DNA of 64,000 bases from Amia ocellicauda (taxonomy: Eukaryota; Chordata; Actinopteri; Amiiformes; Amiidae), in the NCBI RefSeq assembly GCF_036373705.1, contig NC_089855.1, positions 31,522,719 to 31,586,718 of the forward strand, written 5' to 3'. Shown here piece after piece: positions 12,084 to 23,801 of the stretch (within the stretch, counting starts at the first letter, position 1; every line of letters begins with the position of its first letter). The notes under the pieces were generated by a model that saw only the letters and a list, made by a program, of their open reading frames with translations, searched no databases and was not told where the DNA came from. A program made the translations under genes and the position numbers.

Positions 12084-15000
12084 ATGCTGGGCTGCACGGT
12101 GCTGCTACTGAACGGACTCCTGTATTTACCAGCTACTGGGGGGCCTAACCTGATCTCTTCAGAACTGACAGTGGCTTCAGGTTCAGGTGAGGATCAATAC
12201 ATGAAGACGCTGTTTAACTGTTATTGCTGCCTTGGTCTTAACCAAGACGCCCATTAGTAAATGACAAACATGTCTCCAGATAGAAACATTCTGTTTGCTG
12301 GATGCTTGGAAAGCTGCCATCAAGTATCAGGTTTGGAATTTGGAGTAGCCATTAATATCTTTATTTTTTAATTATGTTTGTCTTAAGCAGAATTGAGTTG
12401 TAGATTAAAGACAATTGGCTCTTGAGTTTCTTTAATAAAATGTGAAATGACAAGAGAAGTAGTTTTTATGCTTTTGACAACTGTTTACACTAGCATGTAG
12501 GAGAATATGACCCATGCCATTGAGAATGTAGCATTTCTCACAACCCCATTCAACCCCCTTGGTTAAAGAAAGGGACTGTTCCAAACTTGTTCCAGACTAA
12601 AGTGAAGCATCGAAAATGAAATTGAAAAATAGAAATTCGCTAGAGATTTATTCAAAGTCTGAATCCATCTCTGGGGTTAGGTAAAAAAGAGTTATTTCTA
12701 AAGATGTGGATTTCTACTTTATAAATTTCATCCAATAAGAATAAGCCAGAGAAAATGAATTAAATTCTTCTTCTTCTTCTTGGTCTTCATCTTCCTCTTC
12801 ACATGAGTATTCATAATGTTATTATTATATTTATTAGACCTCATAATGACTCAGCGAATTGTCACTGCAACGATTTGGGACAACGTCACCTTGAAGTGCG
12901 AGCTGACAAAGTCCAAAGATGTCCTGCAGGTTACATGGCAGAAGCAGAATGGACAGTCAGCTGAAAACATCGCCACTTATAATAATCGCTTTGGAGCGAA
13001 AGTCTCTGACTCTTACAGGGAACGTGTGAGTTTTGTTGTCAAGGGATTACATGAATCTTCAATAGCCATCAGAGGAGTTTCTAGAGAAGACGAGGCTTGC
13101 TACAACTGTTTATTTAACTCGTATCCTGAAGGGGCCATCAAAGGGATTACCTGCATTGCTACGGTCTACGGTAATACTGTGTGTTTAAATGTGTAATGCG
13201 CAGGTTCCTAGTTTTAGTTGTGTCAATTTTTACAATACATATACTCCAGTGTTGTCAATTCATATTACAGAAAATGCAGAAAGGCAGGTGTAAGAATGTT
13301 AAGACCTGAAGCAAAAATTTGCAAGAACTTAATAATTTAATTGTAAGTTCACCACCTCCTTTCCTAGGATTGCTCCAATGATTGCACTCTGTACACGTCT
13401 GTGCAATGATGTCACTTGGCTCCAGGCAGTCTGCTAATAAATGAACTTCACCGTGATCGAAATATCTTCAAACACATCACAAGATACTCCAGCAGTCATG
13501 GGGTTTGCCTGGAAGTGTAACTGAAACACAGCAAAGAGAGGGAAGACTGCAATCTACAATTGATTTGGATGGACATATACTTTCAGATTCAGGATTACGT
13601 CCCTGTCTAGCAACTTTCATCTTGTTGGAGGGAGATAATTTAGGTGAAAGGTCTTAAGCCCTGGTCTTGGAGAGTCACAGAGTCTTCAGCTTTTTATTTT
13701 GATTGAATTGCACCTCATATTACTTCTATGAGTAAACCTGTTTCCTGGGTCTCTAATCTTTGACCATTTGCAGTTACAGAACAAATCAGCAGGTCTGAAG
13801 CTCTTCAGGACCAGGGTTGCAAATATAAGCAAATCATTTTCTATTGCTTTTCAGTCACCTACAAAAAAATAGATAATCTTGACTGTGTTTTGCTTATCAT
13901 TAAGCAGTTAGACACTGGCAATTTCTTTAAGTTTCTAAATGGAAGTCTTTGTATATATTCAGCTGTGATCAGGATAGTGTCCAGCAGTGTTTCTGACTGC
14001 GCTTCACACTCTTTAACTCTTTTCAGAGCTACATGAGCCCCTTTTTGAAGTGAGCACAATGCCTGCCCATGGCAGTGAACACAGAGTCTATCTGCTGACC
14101 TGCTCCGTCACTGGCAGACCGGTTCCCACCGTGTCCTGGAGTACTGAGAGACACGATGTCATAGAGGATTCTCAGCAGTTCACTGTCACCAACCCCAATG
14201 GCACCGTTACTGTGGTTATAAATGCCACGATCAATGTGTCCAGACTGACTGACAAGGAAACACTAATAAAGTGCACAGTACATAACTCAGCTTTTGGAAG
14301 GGAAAAGGAGATTTCCAGAGTGATTAGAAATGGTAAGAAATTTGATGTTCTTTCATGTCTCATATTCATATTGTTTTCCCACATTGTGTTGCTTTAAAGC
14401 TTGCAACCTACACTTGCAACCTATATACAACCTATATACAACCTACTCCATACATTCAAGGCAAAAACAGAAAGAAATGTGGATGTGAATTGATAATTAA
14501 TGTTATAAAAATTGAAAAGTCATGATTACATAAGTATTCAAACCCTTTGGTGTGGCAAACCTAAATTAATGCAGGTGCACAAAATGACCTTAACGAGACA
14601 CACAATTCTTGAATGGCCTCTGTCTTTAAGCAATAATAGTGGTTCTCATGATTTCAGAATAAAAACACCCTTTTCTGTGAGGTTCCTTGGTCAGGTAGGG
14701 AATTTCAAGCAGACTCAACCAAAAAGTCCAATGCAAGGCAGGGATACAATAATTTAAAAACATAGGACTGGGGGAGGGTACACAAAATATCAAAGTCTCT
14801 GAATATCCCTGTGAGCAGACACTACTCAATCAATAAATTGAAGGTGCATCGTATCACCCAAACACTCCCTAGTTCAGGCCATTCCTTCAAACTGAGCAGC
14901 CAGGCAAGAACAAAACTGGTGAGGGATGCCACTGTGAGGCCAACGACAACTTTGAAAGAGCTACACAGTACAATGGCTGAGATGAGAGGAAATGTACATT

Positions 15001-17471
15001 AGTCAACAATATTCAGAACATAACCAAACTGTAACTTTATGGTCTGAATGCCAAGCATTACATTTGGGGTAGACCCAACACAGAACTTCTCCCAGCCAAT
15101 ACCATCCCTACAGTCAAGCCTGGTGGTGGCAGCATCATGCTACAGAGACTGGAAAGCTGGTTAGAATCAAAGAGATAATGGATGTATCAAAGTATAGGCA
15201 TATTCTAGTGGAATACGTTTCAGATTCAGTGAAAATTCACCTTTCAGCAAGACAATGATCCAAAGCACAAGACCAAAACTACACAAGACTGGCTAACAAA
15301 TAAGAAAGTGAATGTTCTTGAGTGGCCCAGTCAAAGTCCTGATTTGAATACTATGGATAATCTGTGGAAAGACTTTAACATTGCTGTCTATAATTGAACC
15401 CAATACAACTTGAAATAACTTGAACAAATTTGCCAAGAAGAATGAGCAGAAATTCCACCAAGCTGGTAGAAACTTACCTTGTGCAAGACAATGCTGTAAA
15501 TATATACATAAATACAATCATCAGCCTTTTTAATGATCCACTGCTGGATGAAGGCCTCCCCAAGGTATTTCCACTCGATTTGATACAGCATCTCTTTACC
15601 AGATTACACCAGTAAATCTTATATTAACTTATCATCTTTTACTTGTTTTTTCTACATCTTTTTTAATCTCTTGGGATCCATTCTAAAGCTTTTGTTGTTC
15701 ATCTTTGGTCTGTTTTTCTTGCCCCTTCAGGGCTTTTATTATTCTGTCTCTGTTATTCCAAGCGTACGCCTCTCCATGCTTCTTCGTGTCAATATATACA
15801 GTATACACACACATATTATTATGTATATATAAAAAATAATTAACAAGTTATTTTAGTTTCTATAATGTTTTTTTCTTTGCTACAGATAAGTGCAGATTTT
15901 GCATTTCCATGAAAAGCAAAAAAAATTGCAAATAAAGCAGAAATAATGTTGGTATTTTCACACTAGCTATTAATATATTTGAGGGAACTATGACCAAAAT
16001 GCCTGCGATAAGGAAGTATAAAGACTGGTGTCATTCATTTGTGGTTCGTATGTTTTTGTGATTATGCTCCTTTCACAGAAAACAATGGTGAAACACTGTC
16101 ATACAAAAACATATCTGTATTTTTCAGTATTTGCATGTGTTCATACTTACAGTGATGGGCTAATTACTCCCATGAATTGGGATGTTGGTGTGAGAATTAC
16201 CATAGTACTGATCAGTCAATGTGCATGCTCATTTGGCAGTTTTCCCAAGGCTATACCATGTGTGTATATGGTTTTTCATAGTTTTGTATTCTGGTGTCCA
16301 ATACCTCTCTATGCTTTACCAAGATTTCAGGATGCTTTCCAACACTATATTGTGGTATTACTATGTTGTGCTTCAGTAAACTTGTGTAAGGGGAACTAAA
16401 CAGCAGTACTTATTTTAATGTGATTTTAATGGTCTTTAATCAATGTCTTGAGTTCACATCTCATATTCCTTTTAAGTGTGATTTGCTTTTGTTCATGTGA
16501 GATCTTGTAATTTGTCATTTGGCCTTTTTTTTGTTAGATATCTACGTGAAGCCTGATGTAACCCAACACCAAGGTAGGAATTATTTATAGTTTTTACAAC
16601 AATGTCAATCTGAGTGCTTTCTAAAATTAATGTGTTCATTGTTCCTAGTTATAGATATATGACATCTGGGCATGTTGACAATGGGCATGTTGGGTAGAGC
16701 TAAGGGGACTGTAAACCTTAGGGGTGGTGCCAGAGTGTGTTCGCTCCTGGGTGTCAGTTAGAACACACATGACTCAGACGACGATGTAATGTTGACTTGG
16801 GAGTTTAATGGAGAAAGACGATTTAGAACAGTACAAGTCCCAGCACAGCACATGGGCAAAGGCACTTAATTATTTTCTGACCAGTCTGTGAATAGCCAGC
16901 TGAAGTGATGGATAATTGTGTAGGTATTTGTGTCTGTGTGGTCTACAAAGGAATAAAGGAAGATACAATTACTAGTGTACATAACACCATAAAAGTATAA
17001 TGCACAATTCAATAATACTATCTCCTATTGACACATTATAGATATAGTTATATATTTCTAGCATGTATTAGTATAATTATATCATCATTAAGTATAAATC
17101 AAATAATTATACTGGGTGTATAATATTTTAAACTTAAGAAGATTAACTAATTGAACATCAAAGGCTGCTGCCGCTAGGAGCCCTGAGTTAACACCGCCAT
17201 CTTCCGATATTAATTAAACAATAACACGATAGTTGGTCTAGGATACTGATACATGCAGAAACAAAACCAGCACTGAGTATAATACAGGTCACATATTATC
17301 CTGTAAGAATAGTTTCAGAGAATGTGGATTGATCAAGCCTGAAATAACGTTTAATGAATTGTAACATGTTTTGTTTGTTTTGTTTGTTTTACAGTACCAG
17401 TCATCTGTGCATTTTCATGTTTTTTTGTTTTAATTTGTGCACTTGCATATTATGGAAACAGAAGTAATTAA
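12084..17471 (+). CDS. CD200-like protein with minimal cytoplasmic tail, gene B
   Basis: The model joins 12084-12186, 12838-13170, 14027-14332, 16538-16573 and 17395-17471: 855 nt, 284 aa, all junctions phase 1 and GT-AG. I start at ATG 12084; the frame upstream offers only GTG. Exon 1 encodes the leader ([20 protein letters not shown]). Exon 2 is a V domain with [21 protein letters not shown] and [14 protein letters not shown], which closely follows the CD200 signature including the extra cysteines. Exon 3 is a C2 domain ([20 protein letters not shown]) with three sequons (NGT, NAT, NVS). A 12-residue stalk exon follows. The last exon gives a membrane segment (about 261-279) and then only GNRSN. 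A protein this short inside the cell cannot signal by itself, so a ligand or decoy role is the likely inference. Intron 3 carries a dead Tc1-like element. The 36-nt stalk exon is the least certain part of the model. Confidence 0.82.
14500..15600 (+). mobile_element. Degenerate Tc1-like transposon in intron 3 of gene B
   Basis: Broken pieces of a Tc1-type transposase read on the + strand. The clearest is near 15320-15350, where the frame gives [10 protein letters not shown], the strongly conserved block before the third catalytic residue. Upstream, near 15115-15140, is a segment encoding the GGGSIM-type block. Stops and frameshifts break every frame, so it is inactive and much older than the two Tc1 copies at 48.6 and 62 kb. 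Confidence 0.75.
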
Positions 17472-17499
17472 ACATGATAGACAACATGTGCAGACAACC

Positions 17500-17652
17500 C
17501 AAGTCTGAGAGGATGGTGTGAGGGCTGTAAGTGGTCTCATGGGACTTGGCTGTGGAAATCAGCTGAGATACCAAGCTTGTTATTAAATGTTGCTTCTCTG
17601 ACTACATATTCGCCCTGGATAAGGGCGTCTGCCAAGAAAAAAAATTAAAAAA

Positions 17653-17696
<44 letters not shown>

Positions 17697-17698
17697 AA
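17500..17698 (+). repeat. SINE-like repeat with L2-type 3' tail and (AAAT)n end
   Basis: The segment ends with CGCCCTGGATAAGGGCGTCT followed by an A-rich (ATAA)n run. This tail is shared by many fish SINEs and their partner LINEs. It lies just downstream of the gene B stop codon and may sit within its 3' UTR. The 5' boundary is uncertain, and no tRNA-like A and B boxes were confirmed. Confidence 0.65.
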
Positions 17699-17929
17699 TA
17701 TTTCTCACTTACCTCTACACACTGGGAATGCAAATAACGTTTAAAAAAACAAGTTTTGGGAAAACAAATCCTATATTAACTTAACATTGCATTTGTTTGA
17801 AATATTTGCATGGTTAAGGCTAACTGTACTAAAACAAAACAAAGTTTAACACACTACACAACACATTTTGGAATACCTATAAATATTCTAAATACAGGTA
17901 ATATACTGTATATGTCAAAATATAACCAA

Positions 17930-17945
17930 CTACGCCACATAGTGG
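17930..17945 (-). promoter_or_regulatory. Degenerate CTCF-like motif
   Basis: Read on the - strand this is CCACTATGTGGCGTAG, one base off the CTCF core CCACNAGRKGGC. Its partner on the + strand is at 24447-24462, and about 50 bases around the two motifs are also imperfectly inverted. They may be two oppositely placed copies of one repeat rather than selected sites. Confidence 0.3.
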
Positions 17946-18079
17946 TTTTAGGAGGAACTAACACCTCAGTGATTTCCTAATTCTCCATGCTACAATTACC
18001 TTTCTCTAGTATGGGCGAAGCATGGTGTTGATTTACAAAACACATGTAAAATTGTTATAAATTGTACTTTTCCCCCGTC

Positions 18080-18131
18080 ATGACTCCTATGGTAAAATAT
18101 TTCTATTGGCTGTTGGCAGTGGCAGCTCATG
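18080..18131 (+). pseudogene. Orphan CD200-like signal-peptide exon
   Basis: A 52-nt exon starting ATG encodes a leader (MTPMVKYFYWLLAVAAH) and ends with a good donor (GTAAGT) in phase 1. It matches the leader exons of genes C and D in length, phase and sequence, and the preceding CCGTC is shared too. No V or C2 exon follows before unrelated DNA (the repeat at 18.4 kb and the BEN/tnp2 locus). It is therefore the 5' remnant of a lost gene copy, unless it is spliced over 11 kb to later exons. Confidence 0.75.
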
Positions 18132-18397
18132 GTAAGTTTTTTGTTTTTAACTTCACTGTTTCAAAATAGTTTTAAATTAAGTAAAATAATATGAGCTTAC
18201 TGTTGATGGGTTAGTATCACTTGGCTACAGGTGCCATTTTTAATATAGTGCTTTATCATCTTGGAGACAATGAATTAAACATTTATTTTACAAATTAACT
18301 GAAATATGTAATGCGTCATAGAAACACGTCCCAGACGTAAAAATACAGTCTCACACTTATTTATGCAACTTCCTATTCGGTCTAAGTGCCCCTTACA

Positions 18398-18960
18398 AAA
18401 AAATAGTATACTTTTAGTTTATATTTGTAAATATACTTAAGTATATAAAGTAAACTATTTTGAATGTACTTTTAAGTATACTAGTAATGTACTTATGTAT
18501 ATACTATTGTTGTACTAAGTAGACTAAATTGGCCCACTTTTAATTTATTTAGTACACTTCAAAGTACACTTAAAGTATATTTTAAGTTTACTTTTGAATA
18601 CTTAAAAGTATCTGTGAATTGCACTTTCAACTTAAAAAGTAGACTTCATGAAATACTTAAAAGTATACTTTTGAATACTTTGAAGTGCACTTTAAATTAT
18701 GAGGTATATCTTTTGAATAATTTGAAGTGTACTTTCAATTTATGAAGCAGACTATTTGAAATACTTCAAAGTATACTTTTGAATATTTTGACATGTACTT
18801 CAAAGTGCACTACAGAGATACTTCCAAAGTAATCTCTGTAATACACTTTCAATTTAATAAGAGTTACTGAAATATTTAAATGTATACTATAACTATAAAT
18901 GTTTAGTATACTTACGAGCCATGTTTTTAAAGTTAACTGTTTACTTAAACAATACTTTAA
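18398..18960. repeat. AT-rich repeat of GTATACTT/AAGTATAC-type units
   Basis: More than a dozen degenerate copies of AAAGTATACTTT-like and AAGTGCACTTT-like words recur every 20-60 bases in both orientations. The unit is palindromic, so strand is meaningless. It resembles dispersed non-autonomous repeats of fish, but no clean terminal repeats or target duplication were found. Confidence 0.6.
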
Positions 18961-19267
18961 CACTCGGGGTCATGTGTCTGGTATGACTTCCACTTCAAAC
19001 TTTACAAGAAACATACTACTGTATATTTAACATCTTTAAAATAAAGGAATCACTTATATACCCTTACTGGTAGAAACTCAAGACACAAGATGTGACTCAG
19101 ACTCAGACTCAGGCACTCTTGCGGAGGGAATGTTCTCATTTGTTTACTGAAATCATAACACACCATCACTACTGATTGAACAGCAAAATAATTAACAAAA
19201 CACTAACAAGAAATTCACAGTGCCTTTAACATAGTACATAGACTTTAAAATTTGTACTTAATGCATC

Positions 19268-20889
19268 CTACACACCGATTATGGCAGCAATCTTCTCAGG
19301 GTCCAAGGCTGGTTTGGATTCAAGGTCTTTGTGTGCTCCAGATTGCTGGCCAGTCAGACTGGATGTAGCCAAGGTTTCCCTTCCAAACACCAGGACAGCA
19401 AGATCTCCAATGTAGACGGAAGGGTTCGGGCTCTTTAGAGACTTCAATTGGCGACCAGATACACAAACTGCAGATCCTGGCATCAAAGGTATCTGAAAAA
19501 TGTTAATTAAAAGGAAGTTCAGAATTGTGTCATTCTGAAGAACTCACCAGCACTAAATTCCTGCACAGCCGTTCCTAATGGTAGTGGAACAGTCTCCAAA
19601 GAGTAAGAAACACTCTTTAAAAAGAACTGCGAACCTTCAGTGCAGCGACAAGACTCAAACAGTTATGGGGTCAGATACACATACATTAAAAAAATTTGAA
19701 GGCATGTGTTGTAGCACTGGAGGTTTGCAATTGTTTTTAAAAACAGGTATTTTTTACACTTTGGAAGCTGTCTTACTCAGCACCAATTCAGTGCTGGTGA
19801 GTTCTTCAGAACGCCACAATTCTTCATTATTATACATCATTAAACAACACCTTAAATGACAGTAATAACAAACAAAAGATTGTGTTTATATACTGTAGCA
19901 TCCTTCATACGGGTATGTTTATTTGCTATAGCAGCTTTTAGTTGATACCACAGCATCCTGTGTATTAGAAACATACCTCATCAATAACATTCCCTGGCAC
20001 AACACTCAAACACGGAGATGGAGAAGGATTATCTGATGCACTGCACGATGGGGTGAACCATGACGATGGACGTCGCTCCAGTATGGCTTTCAAGGAACTC
20101 ACAATTGATGGAAAGTCTTTATAAAGAAGTAAAGGTGAAGAAGAAGGATCATAATTATATTTATCATGCAATGACCATGAAAATCACATTTACAATTAGA
20201 AGCAGCCTTATGATATTTTAACATGGGCATGAAGGCACACAACTGTGATGTCTGTGCTCACTGCAGTTTTTCATCATGAAACGTTTTTTTCCTGGAGAAA
20301 TTACCTTTGAGGGCACTGAGGATTTCATCCCTATTACTGACAAGTCGTTCCTTCAGCCTTTCATTTTCCTCTCTAAGCCTTTTTACCTCCTGACTTAACT
20401 TCCTTCTGGAGTCCTCTTCTTCCTCTGATTCAGACACAAATCAAGTGTACAGTACGGTAGTTTCAACTCACACACCAAGCAACTCCACTAAAATATTCAT
20501 AATGTAGCCTGCATACAATCTATCCATATAACTCACTGAACAGAATACAATTGCATATTTGCTGCCTAATATTCTAATTATTCTTGCTGATCAGAAGTGC
20601 TTTTCATTTAAACCATCAACTCTTCTTTTAAACTTTCTATCATTTTGTTTGCAGCCTGCTTCTCGGGGCAGCGTTCCTTATTGCGCTTTAAAACAAAATA
20701 AAATAATTACATTATTGTAAATTAAAAAAATACTAATAAAACCACTGGATTGAATTGGTCAATGGCTAACAATTAGACTAGTACTGATTTATTTAAACGC
20801 ATTCAAATATTATATTGCTGGTAGATTGATCCCTTTTGACATTCAGTTATTCTTTTACCAGAGATGCGTTGCTGATCTTCATCGTACAT
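19268..20889 (-). CDS. Small BEN-domain protein with N-terminal coiled coil
   Basis: On the - strand the model joins exons 20889-20859, 20424-20305, 20116-19977 and 19492-19268: 516 nt, 171 aa, with GT-AG ends and phases 1, 1 and 0 agreeing. Residues about 10-45 are charged and heptad-like (EVKRLREENERLKERL), a probable coiled coil. A Ser/Pro-rich linker follows, then a BEN-type domain (about 97-171) with SGRQLK, VLVFGRETL, SSLTG and DPEKIAAIIG. BEN domains bind DNA or chromatin proteins and occur in cellular repressors and in transposon-linked proteins. The stop falls soon after IIGV, so the last helix looks short. The first exon (10 codons) is the weakest part. Its neighbour, head to head, is a dead tnp2 transposase. 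Either this is a domesticated or host gene, or it is the second gene of that transposon. Confidence 0.7.
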
Positions 20890-20955
20890 TCAATCCGTTC
20901 TTCCCACTTCCACAGATCTAACTTGAAAGAAATACAAAGCAAACGCCATGGTGCG

Positions 20956-21179
20956 TGTCACGGACTCCCCTGCTTCCACCTTAGTTCACCACCAGAGGTC
21001 TCCCTCTCCCAAATACTAGTCTAGTGCTGCTCCTTTCCTTTGTCCAGTCAAACCAGTCTTTCGATCGATCGACCTTGGGTTGTCTCTGTTTTCTCTCTCT
21101 CGTTTACCCTTATTGGATTATCTGCTTCAACTTCTAGCCTGCACTTGGATCCCTTCCTTTGGTCCTTGTGGACGTGACA
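20956..21179. mobile_element. Solo LTR with 5-bp target duplication
   Basis: The 224-bp element begins TGTCACGGACTCC and ends GACGTGACA, the TG...CA ends of an LTR. It is flanked on both sides by GTGCG (20951-20955 and 21180-21184), the 5-bp duplication made by retroviral-type integrases. There is no internal region, so it is a recombination product. It lies 67 bases upstream of the BEN gene start codon, between it and the paired promoter motifs. Confidence 0.85.
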
Positions 21180-21254
21180 GTGCGAACTGCGAACCATAGA
21201 TTGAAACTCCCAGAAGACGATCATTGGAGGGAACATTTTTTTGAAACGGTTAGC

Positions 21255-21310
21255 AACGTCACTTCCGTCTTTCGATTTTTAATGGTAGTTCGCAAGCAAC
21301 GTCACTTCCG
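21255..21310. promoter_or_regulatory. Paired ETS/CRE-type promoter motifs
   Basis: The 13-base word AACGTCACTTCCG occurs twice (21255-21267 and 21298-21310) in a locally CpG-containing patch. On the other strand it reads CGGAAGTGACGTT, an ETS half joined to a CRE-like half, a composite known from vertebrate housekeeping and bidirectional promoters. It sits between the divergent BEN gene (-) and the tnp2 remnant (+), so one bidirectional promoter is the likely reading. Function is inferred. Confidence 0.55.
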
Positions 21311-21478
21311 TTACCCGCGCCCGGGAAAATACAACCAAAACATTCTCCAGAATTCTCCATTCTCCAGTCTTTTTTCCTGTATTATTCTGTATTCTAATGC
21401 TTCTTCAAAAACCGACAGCATTGTCAGTGTATTTGAAACCGGAGACATTTCAAGTGTTGCCAAAAACTTCGCTTTAAA

Positions 21479-23801
21479 ATGACCCAAAGAAGAGGACCTT
21501 ACAAACGGTACCTTGAGATGAAAGGATTGTACAGTATCTAGTTAAACATGACGGGTTTTTTTTTTTCTTCAAGCTGTGTGTTATAAATTGTAACAAGCTG
21601 TGTGTTATAAACTGTACTGAACTAACTTACTCTTTCTTATTGCTTCAGTCTGCAGATTGACTCCAGATCTGAGCCCAACAGCAAAGAGGTGCTCAAGTGC
21701 CGAGTGCGATCACGAAGAAATTACAAGTTTATTAGCAGCATGGAGTGAAATTCACGTGCAGAAACAAGTTAATATCCGAGTGCATTAAACACTGTGATTT
21801 CACAGGACTAGTGACTAATAAACTGAAGGATAATAATCGGATCGGTAGCAGCCGATATTATTAATATTGTATGAACAGCTGGACAATGTTTCAGGCTGTT
21901 GTGCTTGAATGGTGTGCAGTCTGTTGTATAACAGCAGGGTAGAAAGTTACAGAAATGTCAAAAAATCGGTATCGACATCGACTGATTATGTTATATGAAC
22001 ATCGGTCGATGTCGGTATCGGCCAATATCTTATCGGTACATCCCTAATATTTTTAATAACATTGGATTTATTTGTCTTACAATTGTATATTTTTTGTCAA
22101 TTTTTGACTAAGTTACTTATTTTATAGAGGGCAATGTTAATAGCTGCACCCTGAAACCAAATTGCAAATGGAATGCCATCTCTTGTGCATTATTGCCACA
22201 GAGAGAAATCTATTATTTAAAATTTGTGATTGGTATATTTTAGTTTTTTCACCTTCCCTCTCTTCCTCTCTCTCCCTCCCTCCAGAACAATGAAGACCAG
22301 ATTAAGGAAGACAGAGTGGAGGATGGTGACAAACCGTTGTATCCCAGGGCACCAATTTCAAAGGGACAGAGTTTATTGTTGCTCATGATATATGTGCTAT
22401 GACACCATCTAACAGGCCAGGCACTGACCTATCTACTTCAAATGTTTAACATATTTTTTCCAGGCTTAGTACCAACTATGCAGTATTTATTTAAGAAGGC
22501 ATTTGGAAGTACATCTAAATATGAGGTTCACTTCTATTGTAATTGTTGCACAAAACACTTGGGCATGACTGCGAGCTGTCCTTTGCAATGTGACATGTGT
22601 AACACAGTCTTTGATGCTGATACAAACCTAAAGAGTATTTATTTTTTATTTTTTTTCTTGTGCTCCCATTGTCTGGTCTGATTAAGCAGCTTCTTCAGGA
22701 ACATGATGTTAGCCTGTATAGAAAACCTAATGGTGATGATTTGTCAGACATACAATGTGGAGAAGAATACAGGAAGCTGTATGATAATCAAATTCTGGGA
22801 AAAGATGACATGACTCTGTTATGGAATTGTGATGGAGTACCAGTTTTTAAGAGCTCCAAATGTCAAATTTGGCCTATACAGTGCCAGGTTATTGAGTTAA
22901 AACCAGAACAGCGAAAGCAATACATTTTGATGTCAGCCTTATGGTTTGGGCCAAATAAACCCAACATGATGACACTTCTAACACCATTCACAAATGAAGC
23001 CTTACACTTAGAAACAACCAGTATTGACTGGAAAGATAGACAAGGGAACACCCATCTCTCCAAAGTGTTTGTGCTTGTGTGTAGCTCAGACTCAGTTGCC
23101 CGTCCAATGCTGCGAAACACAAAGCAATTCAATGGTTTTTATGGGTGTGATTTTTGTTACCATGAAGGTGGTAAATTATATCCGTACAGAATACCAGAAC
23201 CTGCCTTTCGAAATGAAAAAGACCATTATTGTCATGCAGTGTTAGCTTCACCTAAGCAGCCAGTATACAGTGTCAAAGGGCCATCTCTTTTAATGAAACT
23301 TGGCCACTTTCAGCTTTGTGGTTTGATTCAACTAATCATGAAGCTGAGTGGTACATTGGCAATCAGATGTCAGAGATTGATTCAAGACTAGTTAACATAA
23401 AACCACCTGTTGAAGTACCTAGAGTGACCAGGTCACTAGGTGAGCAAAAGTTCTGGAAGACTTCAGAATGGAGAACCTTTCTGCTGTTCTATGCGTTACC
23501 CGTGCTGAAAGGTGTTCTTCCTAACAAGTTTTGGAACCATCTTTTTCTTCTAGTGTTTGGAATATACACTTTAATGCAGGACACTGTCAAAATGTCCAAA
23601 ATTAATGTGACCGAACTAGTGCTCAAAAAGTTTGTCATAGAATTTCAAAGACTGTATGGAAAGCAGCCTATGACTTTCAACATGCACCTGCTCACACACA
23701 TTCCACATAGTGTAAAACATTGGGGGCCATTATGGGCAACTTCAACATTTGCATTTGAATCTAATAGTGGCCAGCTACTCAAGTACTTTCATGGAACTTA
23801 G
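21479..23801 (+). pseudogene. Decayed tnp2 (EnSpm/CACTA-type) transposase
   Basis: A probable start at 21479 (MTQRRGPYKRYLE) is followed by a long exon around 22287-22640 with CxxC pairs (FYCNCC, LQCDMC), then 22680-23300 (LLWNCDGVPVFKSSKCQIWP, LVCSSDSVARPMLRN, FYGCDFCYHEGG), then 23316-23801 (WFDSTNHEAEWYIG, TFNMHLLTHIP). These blocks in this order are typical of animal tnp2 transposases with a DUF4218-like C-terminus. The copy is dead. An in-frame TGA at 22400-22402 looks like a decayed CGA. Near 23310 the frame shifts, and the block that normally precedes WFDSTN is missing. Part of the frame change near 22640-22680 may be an ordinary intron. No terminal inverted repeats were identified. 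Confidence 0.8.
21830..22052. mobile_element. hAT-like terminal fragment
   Basis: The stretch near 21968-22050 repeats CGGTATCG / CATCGGTCGATGTCGG-type words and ends TCGGTACATCCCTA, a terminus I associate with fish hAT-type miniature elements. A related GATCGG word lies at 21839. The left end and target duplication were not resolved. It interrupts the 5' part of the tnp2 remnant. Confidence 0.45.
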
